Shown: positions 17,893 to 26,224 of the stretch, in pieces
Numbering within the stretch: the first letter of the stretch is position 1
Layout of the letters: each line of letters begins with the position of its first letter
Origin: an uncultured Clostridia bacterium
GTDB taxonomy: Bacteria; Bacillota; Clostridia; Christensenellales; CAG-138
DNA length: 32,606 nucleotides
NCBI GenBank assembly: GCA_947306125.1
Contig: CAMZFO010000005.1
Coordinates: 1-32,606, forward strand
Direction of reading: 5' to 3'
Made by a program: the position numbers and the translations under genes
Notes under the pieces: model-generated
Told to the model about the DNA's origin: nothing
Seen by the model: only the letters and a program-made list of their open reading frames with translations
The model's database searches: none

Positions 17893-19368
17893 ATGGAAAC
17901 CAAACCCAAACTATCGCTGATGAGCAAGATCTCATACGGCCTCGGCGCAGTCGGCAAAGACATGGTCTATATGCTCTCCGCAAGCTACGTCCTCTACTAT
18001 TTCCAGGACGTGCTCGGCAGCAGATTCGGCGCTTCCGGCCGCGCGGCGATCACCGTCGCAATGGGCATAATACTGCTCGTCGCACGTATCTTCGACGCCT
18101 TCAACGATCCCCTGATGGGCGTTATAGTCGCCAAGACCAAGACCCGCTGGGGCAAATTCCGCCCCTGGCTCCTGATAGGCACTCTCACTAACGCCGTCAT
18201 ACTCTTCCTGATGTTCGCATGTCCGCCCTCCATAGACAAGCCCGGCGGCATAATCGCTTACGCCGCCGTCACCTACATTCTCTGGGGCATGACTTACACC
18301 ATGATGGACATCCCCTACTGGTCCATGATCCCCGCCTTCACAGAGGGCGGCAAGGAGCGCGAGGGCCTGACCACCCTTGCCCGTTCCTGCGCGGGCGTGG
18401 GCAGCGCGATAATCACCATAATCACCATAAAGGCCGTTCACGCTCTGGGCACTGCCCGCGGCGCCGCGGCAAGCGACGTTGAGCTCGTGGGCTTCAAGTG
18501 GTTCGCGCTCGGAGTCGCGATAGTATTCGTAGTATTCACCGTGCTCTGCTGCATCTTCATCAAGGAGAAGTCCACCGTCGAGATGAAGACCGTATCCGTC
18601 AAGGAGATGTTCCGCGCGCTCGTGAAGAACGATCAGGCAATGACCGTCGTCATCGCGATAGTCCTCATCAACACCGCCATCTACATCACCTCCAACCTCG
18701 TCATCTACTTCTTCAAGTACGATTTCGGCGGCACCGAGTGGTTCAACAGCTACACCCTCTTCAATATCTTCGGCGGAGCTATGCAGATACTCTCGATGAT
18801 GATACTCTATCCCCTCCTGAGGAACGCCGCAAAGCTCAAGAACACCACCATATTCTATATCTGCCTCGCCATGAGCATTATCGGCTACGCCGTGCTGCTG
18901 CTGCTCGCCGTAGTAGGAATGGGCAACGTGTTCGTGCTCTTCATTCCCGGCTTCTTCATATTCGCCGCGAGCGGTCTGCTCAACATACTCACCACGGTAT
19001 TCCTTGCGAACACCGTCGATTACGGCCTGCTGAAGAACGGTACGAGCGATGAATCCGTCGTGTTCTCTATGCAGACCTTCGTCGTCAAGCTCGCGAGCGG
19101 CATCGCGGCCTTCGCGGCCTCCATCTGCCTCGCCGTCGCGCATCTGCAGTCCGGCACGGAGGTCTCCGAAGCGGATAAGGCCATCGACTTCTCTGCCGGC
19201 GTCTCCACCGCGCAGAAGATGGGCCTCCGCCTGACGATGACCATAATCCCCATAATCGGCCTCATCATAGCCATACTCTGGTTCCGCAAGCGCTTCATAC
19301 TCACCGACGAGAAGGTGCTTGAGATCTCCGAGCAGGTAAAGGACATGAAGGCCAATATCGAGGACTGA
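17893..19368 (+). CDS. GPH-family (MelB-like) glycoside/cation symporter, MFS
   Basis: LSYGLGAVGKDMVYMLSASYVLYYFQDVLG...FDAFNDPLMGVIVAKTKTRWGKFRPWLLIG, multiple TM helices. Confidence 0.92.
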   Translation: METKPKLSLMSKISYGLGAVGKDMVYMLSASYVLYYFQDVLGSRFGASGRAAITVAMGIILLVARIFDAFNDPLMGVIVAKTKTRWGKFRPWLLIGTLTNAVILFLMFACPPSIDKPGGIIAYAAVTYILWGMTYTMMDIPYWSMIPAFTEGGKEREGLTTLARSCAGVGSAIITIITIKAVHALGTARGAAASDVELVGFKWFALGVAIVFVVFTVLCCIFIKEKSTVEMKTVSVKEMFRALVKNDQAMTVVIAIVLINTAIYITSNLVIYFFKYDFGGTEWFNSYTLFNIFGGAMQILSMMILYPLLRNAAKLKNTTIFYICLAMSIIGYAVLLLLAVVGMGNVFVLFIPGFFIFAASGLLNILTTVFLANTVDYGLLKNGTSDESVVFSMQTFVVKLASGIAAFAASICLAVAHLQSGTEVSEADKAIDFSAGVSTAQKMGLRLTMTIIPIIGLIIAILWFRKRFILTDEKVLEISEQVKDMKANIED

Positions 19369-19370
19369 GC

Positions 19371-20810
19371 ATGGACAGAACGAGCGTTATATTCGGCAAC
19401 CCGATCGACGCGAAGACGATCCGCAAGGCCGAAAAAAGCAAGGCCAAATTCATAAAAAAGTTCGGCGACGACTCTGAGGCCGTCTATCATCTGGGGCTTT
19501 CGCCGATAACTCAGATAGACGAGCTGGGGATACAGAACCTCGTGCACTCGGAAACGCCGCTCGTGCTCCCCGAGAACCCGCTCGTGGTGGGCAATATCCG
19601 CATGGGCTTCGGCCATTACCGCATTGCAATGGCCATCGCCTCCTGCGCGAAGCACATGGGCTTCACCCCGCTCTGGTTCGATCTGGCCTCCTTCGACGCG
19701 ACGGGCTCCAAAATGATCCGCAGCCAGAACGATCTTTATTCGATGGGCTCCAAGCTCTCCCAGAAGATCGGCCTGTTCAACAAGCTCGTATGGGAGCCCC
19801 TGAATTCCGAGGGCTTCCGCAAGATCACCTATAACGCGGCGGATCAGAAGAACTCGGAGCTTTTGGTCCCGCTCTTCGCCGATCTGCCCAAGGATATCCC
19901 CTACGTCGGCACGCACGTCTGGCCCAGCCAGGCGGCGGTGCACGCGGGGCTTGACCACGTCGTGAACGCCATACCCGACAACTGGCCTATGGGCCTGCAT
20001 CTTGCCGAGGGCAGCATACACACCGTGCAGACCCCCTTCGCCTATCTGGGCTACAAAAAGCTGAACGGCATGGCGAAGGAGGCGTTAAAGCCGATGCCCG
20101 ATAAGGACCTTTACAGGGTCGGGCATTATATCGACCACGAGCTCGTCTCGAACGTCGAGGCCGACTGCGCCGCGAGGATCGAAAGGCTCGGCTCGGGAAA
20201 GGCCGTCCGGTTCCTGATGACCGTCGGCGGCGCGGGCGCGGGCGGGGATCTTTACCTTGCCATGGCGCGCCACCTCCTGCCCTATATAAAGCAGGGCAAG
20301 GCGGAGCTCTGGATCAATTTCGGCGACCATCTGACCATGTGGGAGGTGTTCAAAAAGCAGCTCCCCGAGCTCACGGGAAGCGCGCGCACGTTCTTCAACG
20401 ACTATGCGGGCCTGAAGCGCTGGGCCGCGAACGTCGACGCCGAGGGCGGCGGAGTGACCGTGTTCTGCCATGACGACATATTCGAGGCGGTCTATTCCAC
20501 CAATCTGCTCATGCGCCGCGCCGACGTGCTCGTGACAAAGCCCTCCGAGCTCGCCTTCTACCCCGTGCCGAAGCTCCAGATGCGCCACATAGGCGGTCAC
20601 GAGGTATACGGCGCCATATACGCCCGCGAGATGGGCGACGCGACCTACGAGTGCGAGACCGCTCCCGCGCTCTGCGATATGATCGACACTCTGATAGGCG
20701 ACCGCAAGGTGCTCCGCACCATGTGCGAGCGCATAATCGAGCTTAAAAACGCCGGCGTCTACAACGGCGGCTACGAGGTCGTCCGCCTCGCCTCCGAGGG
20801 CAGGCGGTAA
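19371..20810 (+). CDS. Uncharacterised protein, possible GT-B-fold glycosyltransferase-like (GT28/MurG-like pattern)
   Basis: N-terminal PLVVGNIRMGFGHYRIAMAIASCAKHMG (GxGHxR-A type), mid VRFLMTVGGAGAGGDLY, C-terminal RADVLVTKPSELAFYPVPKLQMRHIGGHEVYGAIYAREMGDA reminiscent of the MurG/MGDG-synthase C-terminal domain. CDS is 2 nt after the MFS gene. Confidence 0.5.
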   Translation: MDRTSVIFGNPIDAKTIRKAEKSKAKFIKKFGDDSEAVYHLGLSPITQIDELGIQNLVHSETPLVLPENPLVVGNIRMGFGHYRIAMAIASCAKHMGFTPLWFDLASFDATGSKMIRSQNDLYSMGSKLSQKIGLFNKLVWEPLNSEGFRKITYNAADQKNSELLVPLFADLPKDIPYVGTHVWPSQAAVHAGLDHVVNAIPDNWPMGLHLAEGSIHTVQTPFAYLGYKKLNGMAKEALKPMPDKDLYRVGHYIDHELVSNVEADCAARIERLGSGKAVRFLMTVGGAGAGGDLYLAMARHLLPYIKQGKAELWINFGDHLTMWEVFKKQLPELTGSARTFFNDYAGLKRWAANVDAEGGGVTVFCHDDIFEAVYSTNLLMRRADVLVTKPSELAFYPVPKLQMRHIGGHEVYGAIYAREMGDATYECETAPALCDMIDTLIGDRKVLRTMCERIIELKNAGVYNGGYEVVRLASEGRR

Positions 20811-20827
20811 CGCCGAAAGGGGAACAC

Positions 20828-22453
20828 ATGAAAGCACCGAATCAGATAAAGCACGCCATAATCGTTCTGGGCCGCGAGGGCAACGAGCTCTTCGACGGCA
20901 TAGGCGACCTTGACTGGCAGGAGCTTCCCGCAGGCGGCAGAGCGGCCTTCGCCGTGATCTCGCCCGCGCTCCCTCAGGGGAATATCGCCTCCGCGGAGGC
21001 ATATCTGCGCATAAGGGATACCAAACGGGACAGGATATTCATGAACGGTTATCAGACCTGGACCTACTGCCCCGAATACACCGTGAAGGACCGCATAAGG
21101 GGCTTGAACGGCCTGCCCAAGGCGGTCGTGAAGGCCTTCGCGCTCGACCGCTACGGCGATTATCACTTCGTGGATTATCCCAATAAGCGCGGAGTGCTGC
21201 ACGGAGTCTCCTACTGCTATTTCCGTTCCGGCGAAAGGTTCCTGCTCATCGCCTCCCTCTCCGAGCAGAACGGCTACACCCTCTTCCGCTACGACGCGGA
21301 CGAGGAGCTGCTGACCGTGCGGCGCGACTGCGAGGGCTTAAGATGCGGCGGCAGCTTCGCGGCGTTCGAGCTCTTCATCGCGGAGGGCGCCGAGGACGAG
21401 GTGTTCGACGCATGGTTCGCCGCGATGAACGTCTCCCCCATCACCGAGGAGCGCATCACCGGCTATTCAAGCTGGTATAACCGCTATCAGCACATCACCG
21501 AGGAGACCATACTCGAGGATCTTTCCGGCTGCGCGAAGATAATGCGCGGCGGCGAGCTCTTCCAGATCGACGACGGCTGGGAGCCCGCAGTGGGCGACTG
21601 GCTCGAGGCTGACCGTAAAAAATTCCCCAACGGCATGAAGGCCGCCGCCGGGGCCATACACAATAACGGCTATAAGGCCGGGCTCTGGCTGGCTCCCTTC
21701 GTGGCGCAGAAGGATTCGGCGCTCGTCCGCGAGCATCCCGATTGGCTCTATCATCACAAGGGCAAGCCCTGGGTCTGCGGCTCCAACTGGGGCGGCTTCT
21801 ATTCGCTCGACATAGACAAGCCGGAGGTCGTGGAATACCTTGAAGCCACCTTCCGCCGCGTGTTCGACGAATGGGGCTTCGACCTTGTCAAGCTCGATTT
21901 CCTCTACGGCGCGGCTCCCTTCGGCTCCGAAAAGGAGACGAGGGCGGGCAGGATGATACGCGCCATGAAGCTGCTGCGAAGGCTCTGCGGTCAGCATCCG
22001 ATACTGGGCTGCGGCGTGCCCGTGATGCCCGCCTTCGGGCTCGTGGAATACTGCAGGATAAGCTGTGACGTATCGCTCGACTGGGATGACAAGCCCTGGA
22101 TGCGCATTATCCACCGCGAGCGCGTCTCCACCCGTCAGGCTATGGGCAACACCGTGTTCCGCCGCGAGCTGAACGGCAGGGCGTACCTTTCCGATCCGGA
22201 CGTTTTCTTCCTGCGGGAGAACAATATCCGCCTTTCGGAGGCCAAAAAGCTGAAGCTGGCGAATATCAACGCGCTCTTCGGCGGAGTGCTCCTCACCTCC
22301 GACAATATCGGCGACTACACCGGCAGCGCTCTTTCCGCCTACAGGAGGCTGCTCGCCATGCGCGACGCGAAGGTGAAGGGCGTCGGGGTCGCCGGGAAGC
22401 GCATCACGGTCGCCTATGAGCTGAACGGGGAGGACGGCAGCATCACGTTCTGA
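20828..22453 (+). CDS. Glycoside hydrolase family 36 (alpha-galactosidase-like)
   Basis: GYSSWYNRYQHITEETI...FQIDDGWEPAVGDWLEADRKKFPNGM...GLWLAPFVAQKDS...FDLVKLDFLYGAAPFG...CRISCDVSLDWDDKPW. Confidence 0.9.
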   Translation: MKAPNQIKHAIIVLGREGNELFDGIGDLDWQELPAGGRAAFAVISPALPQGNIASAEAYLRIRDTKRDRIFMNGYQTWTYCPEYTVKDRIRGLNGLPKAVVKAFALDRYGDYHFVDYPNKRGVLHGVSYCYFRSGERFLLIASLSEQNGYTLFRYDADEELLTVRRDCEGLRCGGSFAAFELFIAEGAEDEVFDAWFAAMNVSPITEERITGYSSWYNRYQHITEETILEDLSGCAKIMRGGELFQIDDGWEPAVGDWLEADRKKFPNGMKAAAGAIHNNGYKAGLWLAPFVAQKDSALVREHPDWLYHHKGKPWVCGSNWGGFYSLDIDKPEVVEYLEATFRRVFDEWGFDLVKLDFLYGAAPFGSEKETRAGRMIRAMKLLRRLCGQHPILGCGVPVMPAFGLVEYCRISCDVSLDWDDKPWMRIIHRERVSTRQAMGNTVFRRELNGRAYLSDPDVFFLRENNIRLSEAKKLKLANINALFGGVLLTSDNIGDYTGSALSAYRRLLAMRDAKVKGVGVAGKRITVAYELNGEDGSITF

Positions 22454-22470
22454 TAATTTGCAGCGTATTC

Positions 22471-22497
22471 CGCGCAAAATATCGTTGATTTTGCGCG
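22471..22497. promoter_or_regulatory. Inverted repeat overlapping -35 region (candidate operator)
   Basis: CGCGCAAAAT-ATCGTTG-ATTTTGCGCG, 10-nt perfect arms; right arm overlaps the TTGATT -35 box and spacer. Confidence 0.55.
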
Positions 22498-22513
22498 AAT
22501 GCTGTGGTATGAT
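22485..22513 (+). promoter_or_regulatory. Sigma-A-like promoter of small membrane protein gene
   Basis: TTGATT-N17-TATGAT. Confidence 0.75.
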
Positions 22514-22543
22514 TATTATACTATATATGGGAGGCCGAAAGAA

Positions 22544-22855
22544 ATGAACGATAATCACAAGATATTCGGAATGAGAAACAACATTGCCTACGGGGTCTGC
22601 TTCATATGCCCCATAGTCGCCATACTCGCTCTCGTGCTCGACAAGGGCATGAACAGGGAGAACAAGCAGTTCATGTGGGAGGCCGTGCTCGGCCTTGCAG
22701 CCGCGCTGATACTCGGTCTTCTGACCTTCTTCCTGCATCACGCTCTCGGCTGGGTCGTCTGGGTCATAATGGTGTTCTTCGGCGTGCTGAATCTCGCCGG
22801 CAGCGTGACCCATCTGCCCTTCGTTTCCGTGCTTGCCGAAAAGCTCGTTAAGTGA
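22544..22855 (+). CDS. Small integral membrane protein (DUF4870-like)
   Basis: MNDNHKIFGMRNNIAYGVCFICPIVAILALVLDKGMNRENKQFMWEAVLGLAAALILG..., three predicted TM stretches; RBS GGGAGG before ATG at 22544. Confidence 0.75.
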   Translation: MNDNHKIFGMRNNIAYGVCFICPIVAILALVLDKGMNRENKQFMWEAVLGLAAALILGLLTFFLHHALGWVVWVIMVFFGVLNLAGSVTHLPFVSVLAEKLVK

Positions 22856-22870
22856 AGCCTTTGAAGTTCC

Positions 22871-22902
22871 GCCCCGCGGCTTGGCTCCGCGGGGCATTTT
22901 TT
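22871..22902 (+). terminator. Intrinsic terminator
   Basis: GCCCCGCGG-N7-CCGCGGGGC-ATTTTTT. Confidence 0.9.
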
Positions 22903-22925
22903 ACACGGATTTTACCGATCGTATA

Positions 22926-22954
22926 TTGCTTTCGGCGCTTATCTGCGGTATCAT
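22926..22954 (+). promoter_or_regulatory. Sigma-A-like promoter of the ABC-2 exporter genes
   Basis: TTGCTT-N17-TATCAT. Confidence 0.6.
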
Positions 22955-22989
22955 GTTTTCAGGGAAAAAGCCATAAGGAGGGACCTTAA

Positions 22990-23694
22990 ATGCTCAATAT
23001 AGAAAAGCTGACCAAATGCTTCGGTGAAAAGCGGGCCGTCGACGGGCTCGATCTTCATATCCGCCCCGGCGAGATATACGGCTTCATCGGGCACAACGGC
23101 GCCGGCAAGACCACGACCCTAAAGTGCGTCGTCGGCATACTCCGCCCCGACGAGGGGAAGATCACGATAGACGGCGTCAGCCTTGCCGATAACCCCATCG
23201 AGTGCAAGCGCCGCATAGCCTATATCCCCGATAATCCCGATCTTTACGAATTCATGACGGGCGTCAGATACCTCAATTTCGTTGCGGATATTTACGGCGT
23301 GAGCTCCGCGGACCGCACGGAGAGGATCGCCAAATACGGTGATCTCTTCGAGCTTACAAAGGATCTGGCGCAGCCCATTTCCGCCTATTCGCACGGCATG
23401 AAGCAGAAGCTCGCGATAATCTCCGCATGGATTCACGACCCGAAGCTCATACTCATGGACGAACCCTTCGTGGGCCTCGACCCCAAGGCGGCGCACACCT
23501 TGAAGCTCATGATGCGCGAAGTATGCGACGCGGGCGGCGCGATATTCTTCTCCACCCACGTGCTCGAGGTCGCCGAAAAGCTCTGCGACAAGGTCGCCAT
23601 AATCAAGGAGGGCAGGCTCATCCGCTCCGGCACCATGGAAGAGGTCAAGGGCGACGACTCGCTCGAGGCGGTATTCCTCGAGCTGGAAGAGTGA
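22990..23694 (+). CDS. ABC transporter ATP-binding protein (ABC-2 exporter type)
   Basis: Walker A GHNGAGKTT, signature SHGMKQKL, Walker B LILMDEPFVGLD. Confidence 0.93.
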   Translation: MLNIEKLTKCFGEKRAVDGLDLHIRPGEIYGFIGHNGAGKTTTLKCVVGILRPDEGKITIDGVSLADNPIECKRRIAYIPDNPDLYEFMTGVRYLNFVADIYGVSSADRTERIAKYGDLFELTKDLAQPISAYSHGMKQKLAIISAWIHDPKLILMDEPFVGLDPKAAHTLKLMMREVCDAGGAIFFSTHVLEVAEKLCDKVAIIKEGRLIRSGTMEEVKGDDSLEAVFLELEE

Positions 23695-23706
23695 TCGGAG
23701 GGCGAT

Positions 23707-25314
23707 ATGCTCAAAGCGTTATTGAAAAAGGAGCTTGCGCAGCTCGGAAGGGTATACTTCTATGACTCGCGCAGGAAAAAGCAGCGCTCCCCCGCCGCAA
23801 TAGCCGGGTTCGTGCTCATAATGCTCTTCGCCTTCCTGTCGATAGGCATGTTGTTCTATATGATGGCGGACAGCACTCTGCCCGCCATACACGAAGCGGG
23901 GCTTGACTGGCTCTATTTCGCCTTCTTCGGGCTCATCGTGCTGGGCCTCGGCGTTATCGGCAGCGCCTTTATGACCAACAGCATACTCTATAAGGCCAAG
24001 GACAACGAGCTCCTGCTCTCAATGCCCATACCCCCCGCCAGGCTGCTCTTCGTGAGGATGCTGACGGTGCTCATTATCAGCTTCTTCTTCTGCGCGCTGG
24101 TATGGACGCCGGTGATGATCCGCTATGACGCCGCTCTGCACCCGCCCTTTACGGCAGTGCTGCTGCAGCTCCTGCTGCTTTTGGCCCTCACGCTGCTCGT
24201 CACGGTGTTCTCCTGCCTTCTGGGCTGGCTCGTGGGGCTCCTCTCCTCGAGGATATCCAATAAGACCGCCGCGACCGTAATACTCTCCCTCGTATTCATA
24301 GTCGGCTACTACGTGCTCTATTTCAATATGCGCGGTATGATAGACCGCTTCCTTGCGAATCTCGGGGGCGCCTCGGAGTCCTTCTCGCGCTGGGGCTGGC
24401 CGCTGAAGCAGCTCGGGCTCGGCGCCTCGGGCCGTCTGCTGCCCGCGCTCATATTCACCCTCATCGCCGTCGTGCTGTTCATATCGGCTTACGCCGTGCT
24501 CTCCGCGACCCTCGTCAATATAATGACCTCCACGGGAAAGGTGAAGCGGAGCGTATACCGCGGCGGGCGTGAGAAGCAGGGCGATATAGCCTCCGCGCTG
24601 CTTATGAAGGAATTCAAGCGCTTCACCGGGAGTGCCATATACCTGCTTAACGCGGGCCTTGGCGCGCTCATAATGGTCTCGCTCGCCGTGTTCGCGCTCA
24701 TCAAGGCCGGCACGATAAACGAGGTGATCGACGGCGTGCTCTCCCGTGCGGGCGTCGGCCCGGGGATCGTGCCCCTCATCGCCTTCGGCCTCATAGGCCT
24801 CATAAGCTCCACGGACTGCACCTCCGCCTCCTCTGTATCGCTTGAGGGCAATACCCTCTGGCAGCTCCAGTCCATGCCCGTGGATCCCGCCGAGCCCCTC
24901 ATGGCAAAGCTGAGGCTGCACCTGCTCGTTAACGCCGTGCCCGCGGCGATACTCGCGCTCGTGCTGGGCGTCGTGATAAATGCCGGCTGGCTCACGACCG
25001 TGCTGCTTGTCGCCGCCTCCTGCTGCTTCGTGTGGCTCTGCGGCGCCTTCGGCTTGATGATGAACCTGAAAAAGCCCCTGCTCGACTGGACAAATGAAAC
25101 AGTTCCCGTGAAGCAGGGCATGGCCGTGCTCTTCACGATGCTCTTCGGCTTCATCGGCGGCGTCGTGCTCACAGGCCTCGGAATACTGCTCGCCTCCTTC
25201 GCGGGCCCCGCCGCGGCGCTTGCCGTTGTCGCTCTCATCGCCGCCGGAGCCGCCCTTGCCGTCACCCGCTGGATAAAGCGCAGCGGCGCCGGGATATTCG
25301 CGGAGCTGAGCTGA
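23707..25314 (+). CDS. ABC-2 type transporter permease
   Basis: Multi-TM protein immediately downstream of the ATPase; MTNSILYKAKDNELLLSMPIPPARLLFVRML region typical of ABC-2 permeases. Confidence 0.8.
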   Translation: MLKALLKKELAQLGRVYFYDSRRKKQRSPAAIAGFVLIMLFAFLSIGMLFYMMADSTLPAIHEAGLDWLYFAFFGLIVLGLGVIGSAFMTNSILYKAKDNELLLSMPIPPARLLFVRMLTVLIISFFFCALVWTPVMIRYDAALHPPFTAVLLQLLLLLALTLLVTVFSCLLGWLVGLLSSRISNKTAATVILSLVFIVGYYVLYFNMRGMIDRFLANLGGASESFSRWGWPLKQLGLGASGRLLPALIFTLIAVVLFISAYAVLSATLVNIMTSTGKVKRSVYRGGREKQGDIASALLMKEFKRFTGSAIYLLNAGLGALIMVSLAVFALIKAGTINEVIDGVLSRAGVGPGIVPLIAFGLIGLISSTDCTSASSVSLEGNTLWQLQSMPVDPAEPLMAKLRLHLLVNAVPAAILALVLGVVINAGWLTTVLLVAASCCFVWLCGAFGLMMNLKKPLLDWTNETVPVKQGMAVLFTMLFGFIGGVVLTGLGILLASFAGPAAALAVVALIAAGAALAVTRWIKRSGAGIFAELS

Positions 25315-25324
25315 ATCTAAGCGC

Positions 25325-25361
25325 AAAAATACCGCCCCTTCAGGCTTGAAAGGGCGGTATT
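25325..25361. terminator. Terminator between convergent genes (U-run on minus strand)
   Basis: AATACCGCCC-N14-GGGCGGTATT; minus strand continues ATTTTTGCGC. Confidence 0.8.
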
Positions 25362-25373
25362 AGTTTGCCTGAG

Positions 25374-26129
25374 TTACTTAACGTCAGCGGTCTTGACGGA
25401 GGTGATATGGGGATTTACGCCGTCATACCAATAGAGGAAGCCTTCGCAGTCGATGATATCGCCGACCTTGAGGTTCCTGACCGCGCTATAGACCTCGGTG
25501 GTCTTGTCGCAGAGATAGCTCTCAACGGTGAACGTGTAGCTCTGATCGCCGATCTTGACCTTGAAATAGAGGTCGTTGCCTTCCTCGCCGGAGTTGTCCC
25601 AGTTATAGAAGAACGCGACGTCGTTGCCCGCGTCGTCCTGACCGATGGCCTCGACGACGGCGCCCTTAACGGTGAAGAGCTCGTTCTGATGCTTGATGAG
25701 ATCGTCGGTGCCGAACATGGAGGTGGCGTCGAAGGCCGCGGCAACGAAATTGCCCTCCTCGATCTCAAAGGTGGCGTCGACGATCTCCACCTCGCCCTGC
25801 CACTCTGCCTTATGACCGGTGACCTTGATCTTGGTGCCGGGGGTCAGCTTGGCGTAATCGGCCTCGGAGCAGGCCATGTTGTAAAGGAAGTAGGCGCCGT
25901 CCTTATCCTGAGTGTAAACGGTGGCCTTATCCTCCCACCAGCTCTGCTTCGCCTGAACGTAGGTCTCAACGGTGACCTCGGTGTCGATGGCGGCGGCGAC
26001 GTACTCGGCATAGGTCATGACGCCCTCGCCCTTAACGTCGTCCTTGGGCTCCTCGGCGGGCTTTTTGCAGGCGGTGAACGCCGCAAGAGCCATCACGAGA
26101 ACCAGCATGAGCGCAAAGATCCTTTTCAT
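25374..26129 (-). CDS. Putative lipoprotein, OB-fold-like repeats
   Basis: Lipobox MKRIFALMLVLVMALAAFTACKK; two related beta-rich segments (PGTKIKVTGHKAEWQGEVEIVDATFEIEEG; LKVGDIIDCEGFLYWYDGVNPHITSVK). Confidence 0.7.
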   Translation of the reverse strand: MKRIFALMLVLVMALAAFTACKKPAEEPKDDVKGEGVMTYAEYVAAAIDTEVTVETYVQAKQSWWEDKATVYTQDKDGAYFLYNMACSEADYAKLTPGTKIKVTGHKAEWQGEVEIVDATFEIEEGNFVAAAFDATSMFGTDDLIKHQNELFTVKGAVVEAIGQDDAGNDVAFFYNWDNSGEEGNDLYFKVKIGDQSYTFTVESYLCDKTTEVYSAVRNLKVGDIIDCEGFLYWYDGVNPHITSVKTADVK

Positions 26130-26174
26130 TTCAAAAATCCTCCTGATATTATTGACCCTGTTGGGAACGGGTCT

Positions 26175-26202
26175 ATTATACTTCTTTTTCGCGACAAATC
26201 AA
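26175..26202 (-). promoter_or_regulatory. Sigma-A promoter of lipoprotein gene
   Basis: Minus strand TTGATT-N16-TATAAT. Confidence 0.7.
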
Positions 26203-26224
26203 TATCCAAGTTAAATAATCGGCT

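Noticed and set aside
17932-19143. Minus-strand 403-aa ORF antisense to the MFS transporter
   Set aside because: Composition (E/G/H/Y-rich) is what results from reading the complement of hydrophobic codons; no domain.
24019-25326. Minus-strand 435-aa ORF antisense to the ABC-2 permease
   Set aside because: Same artefact: E/H/G-rich complement of a hydrophobic membrane protein gene.
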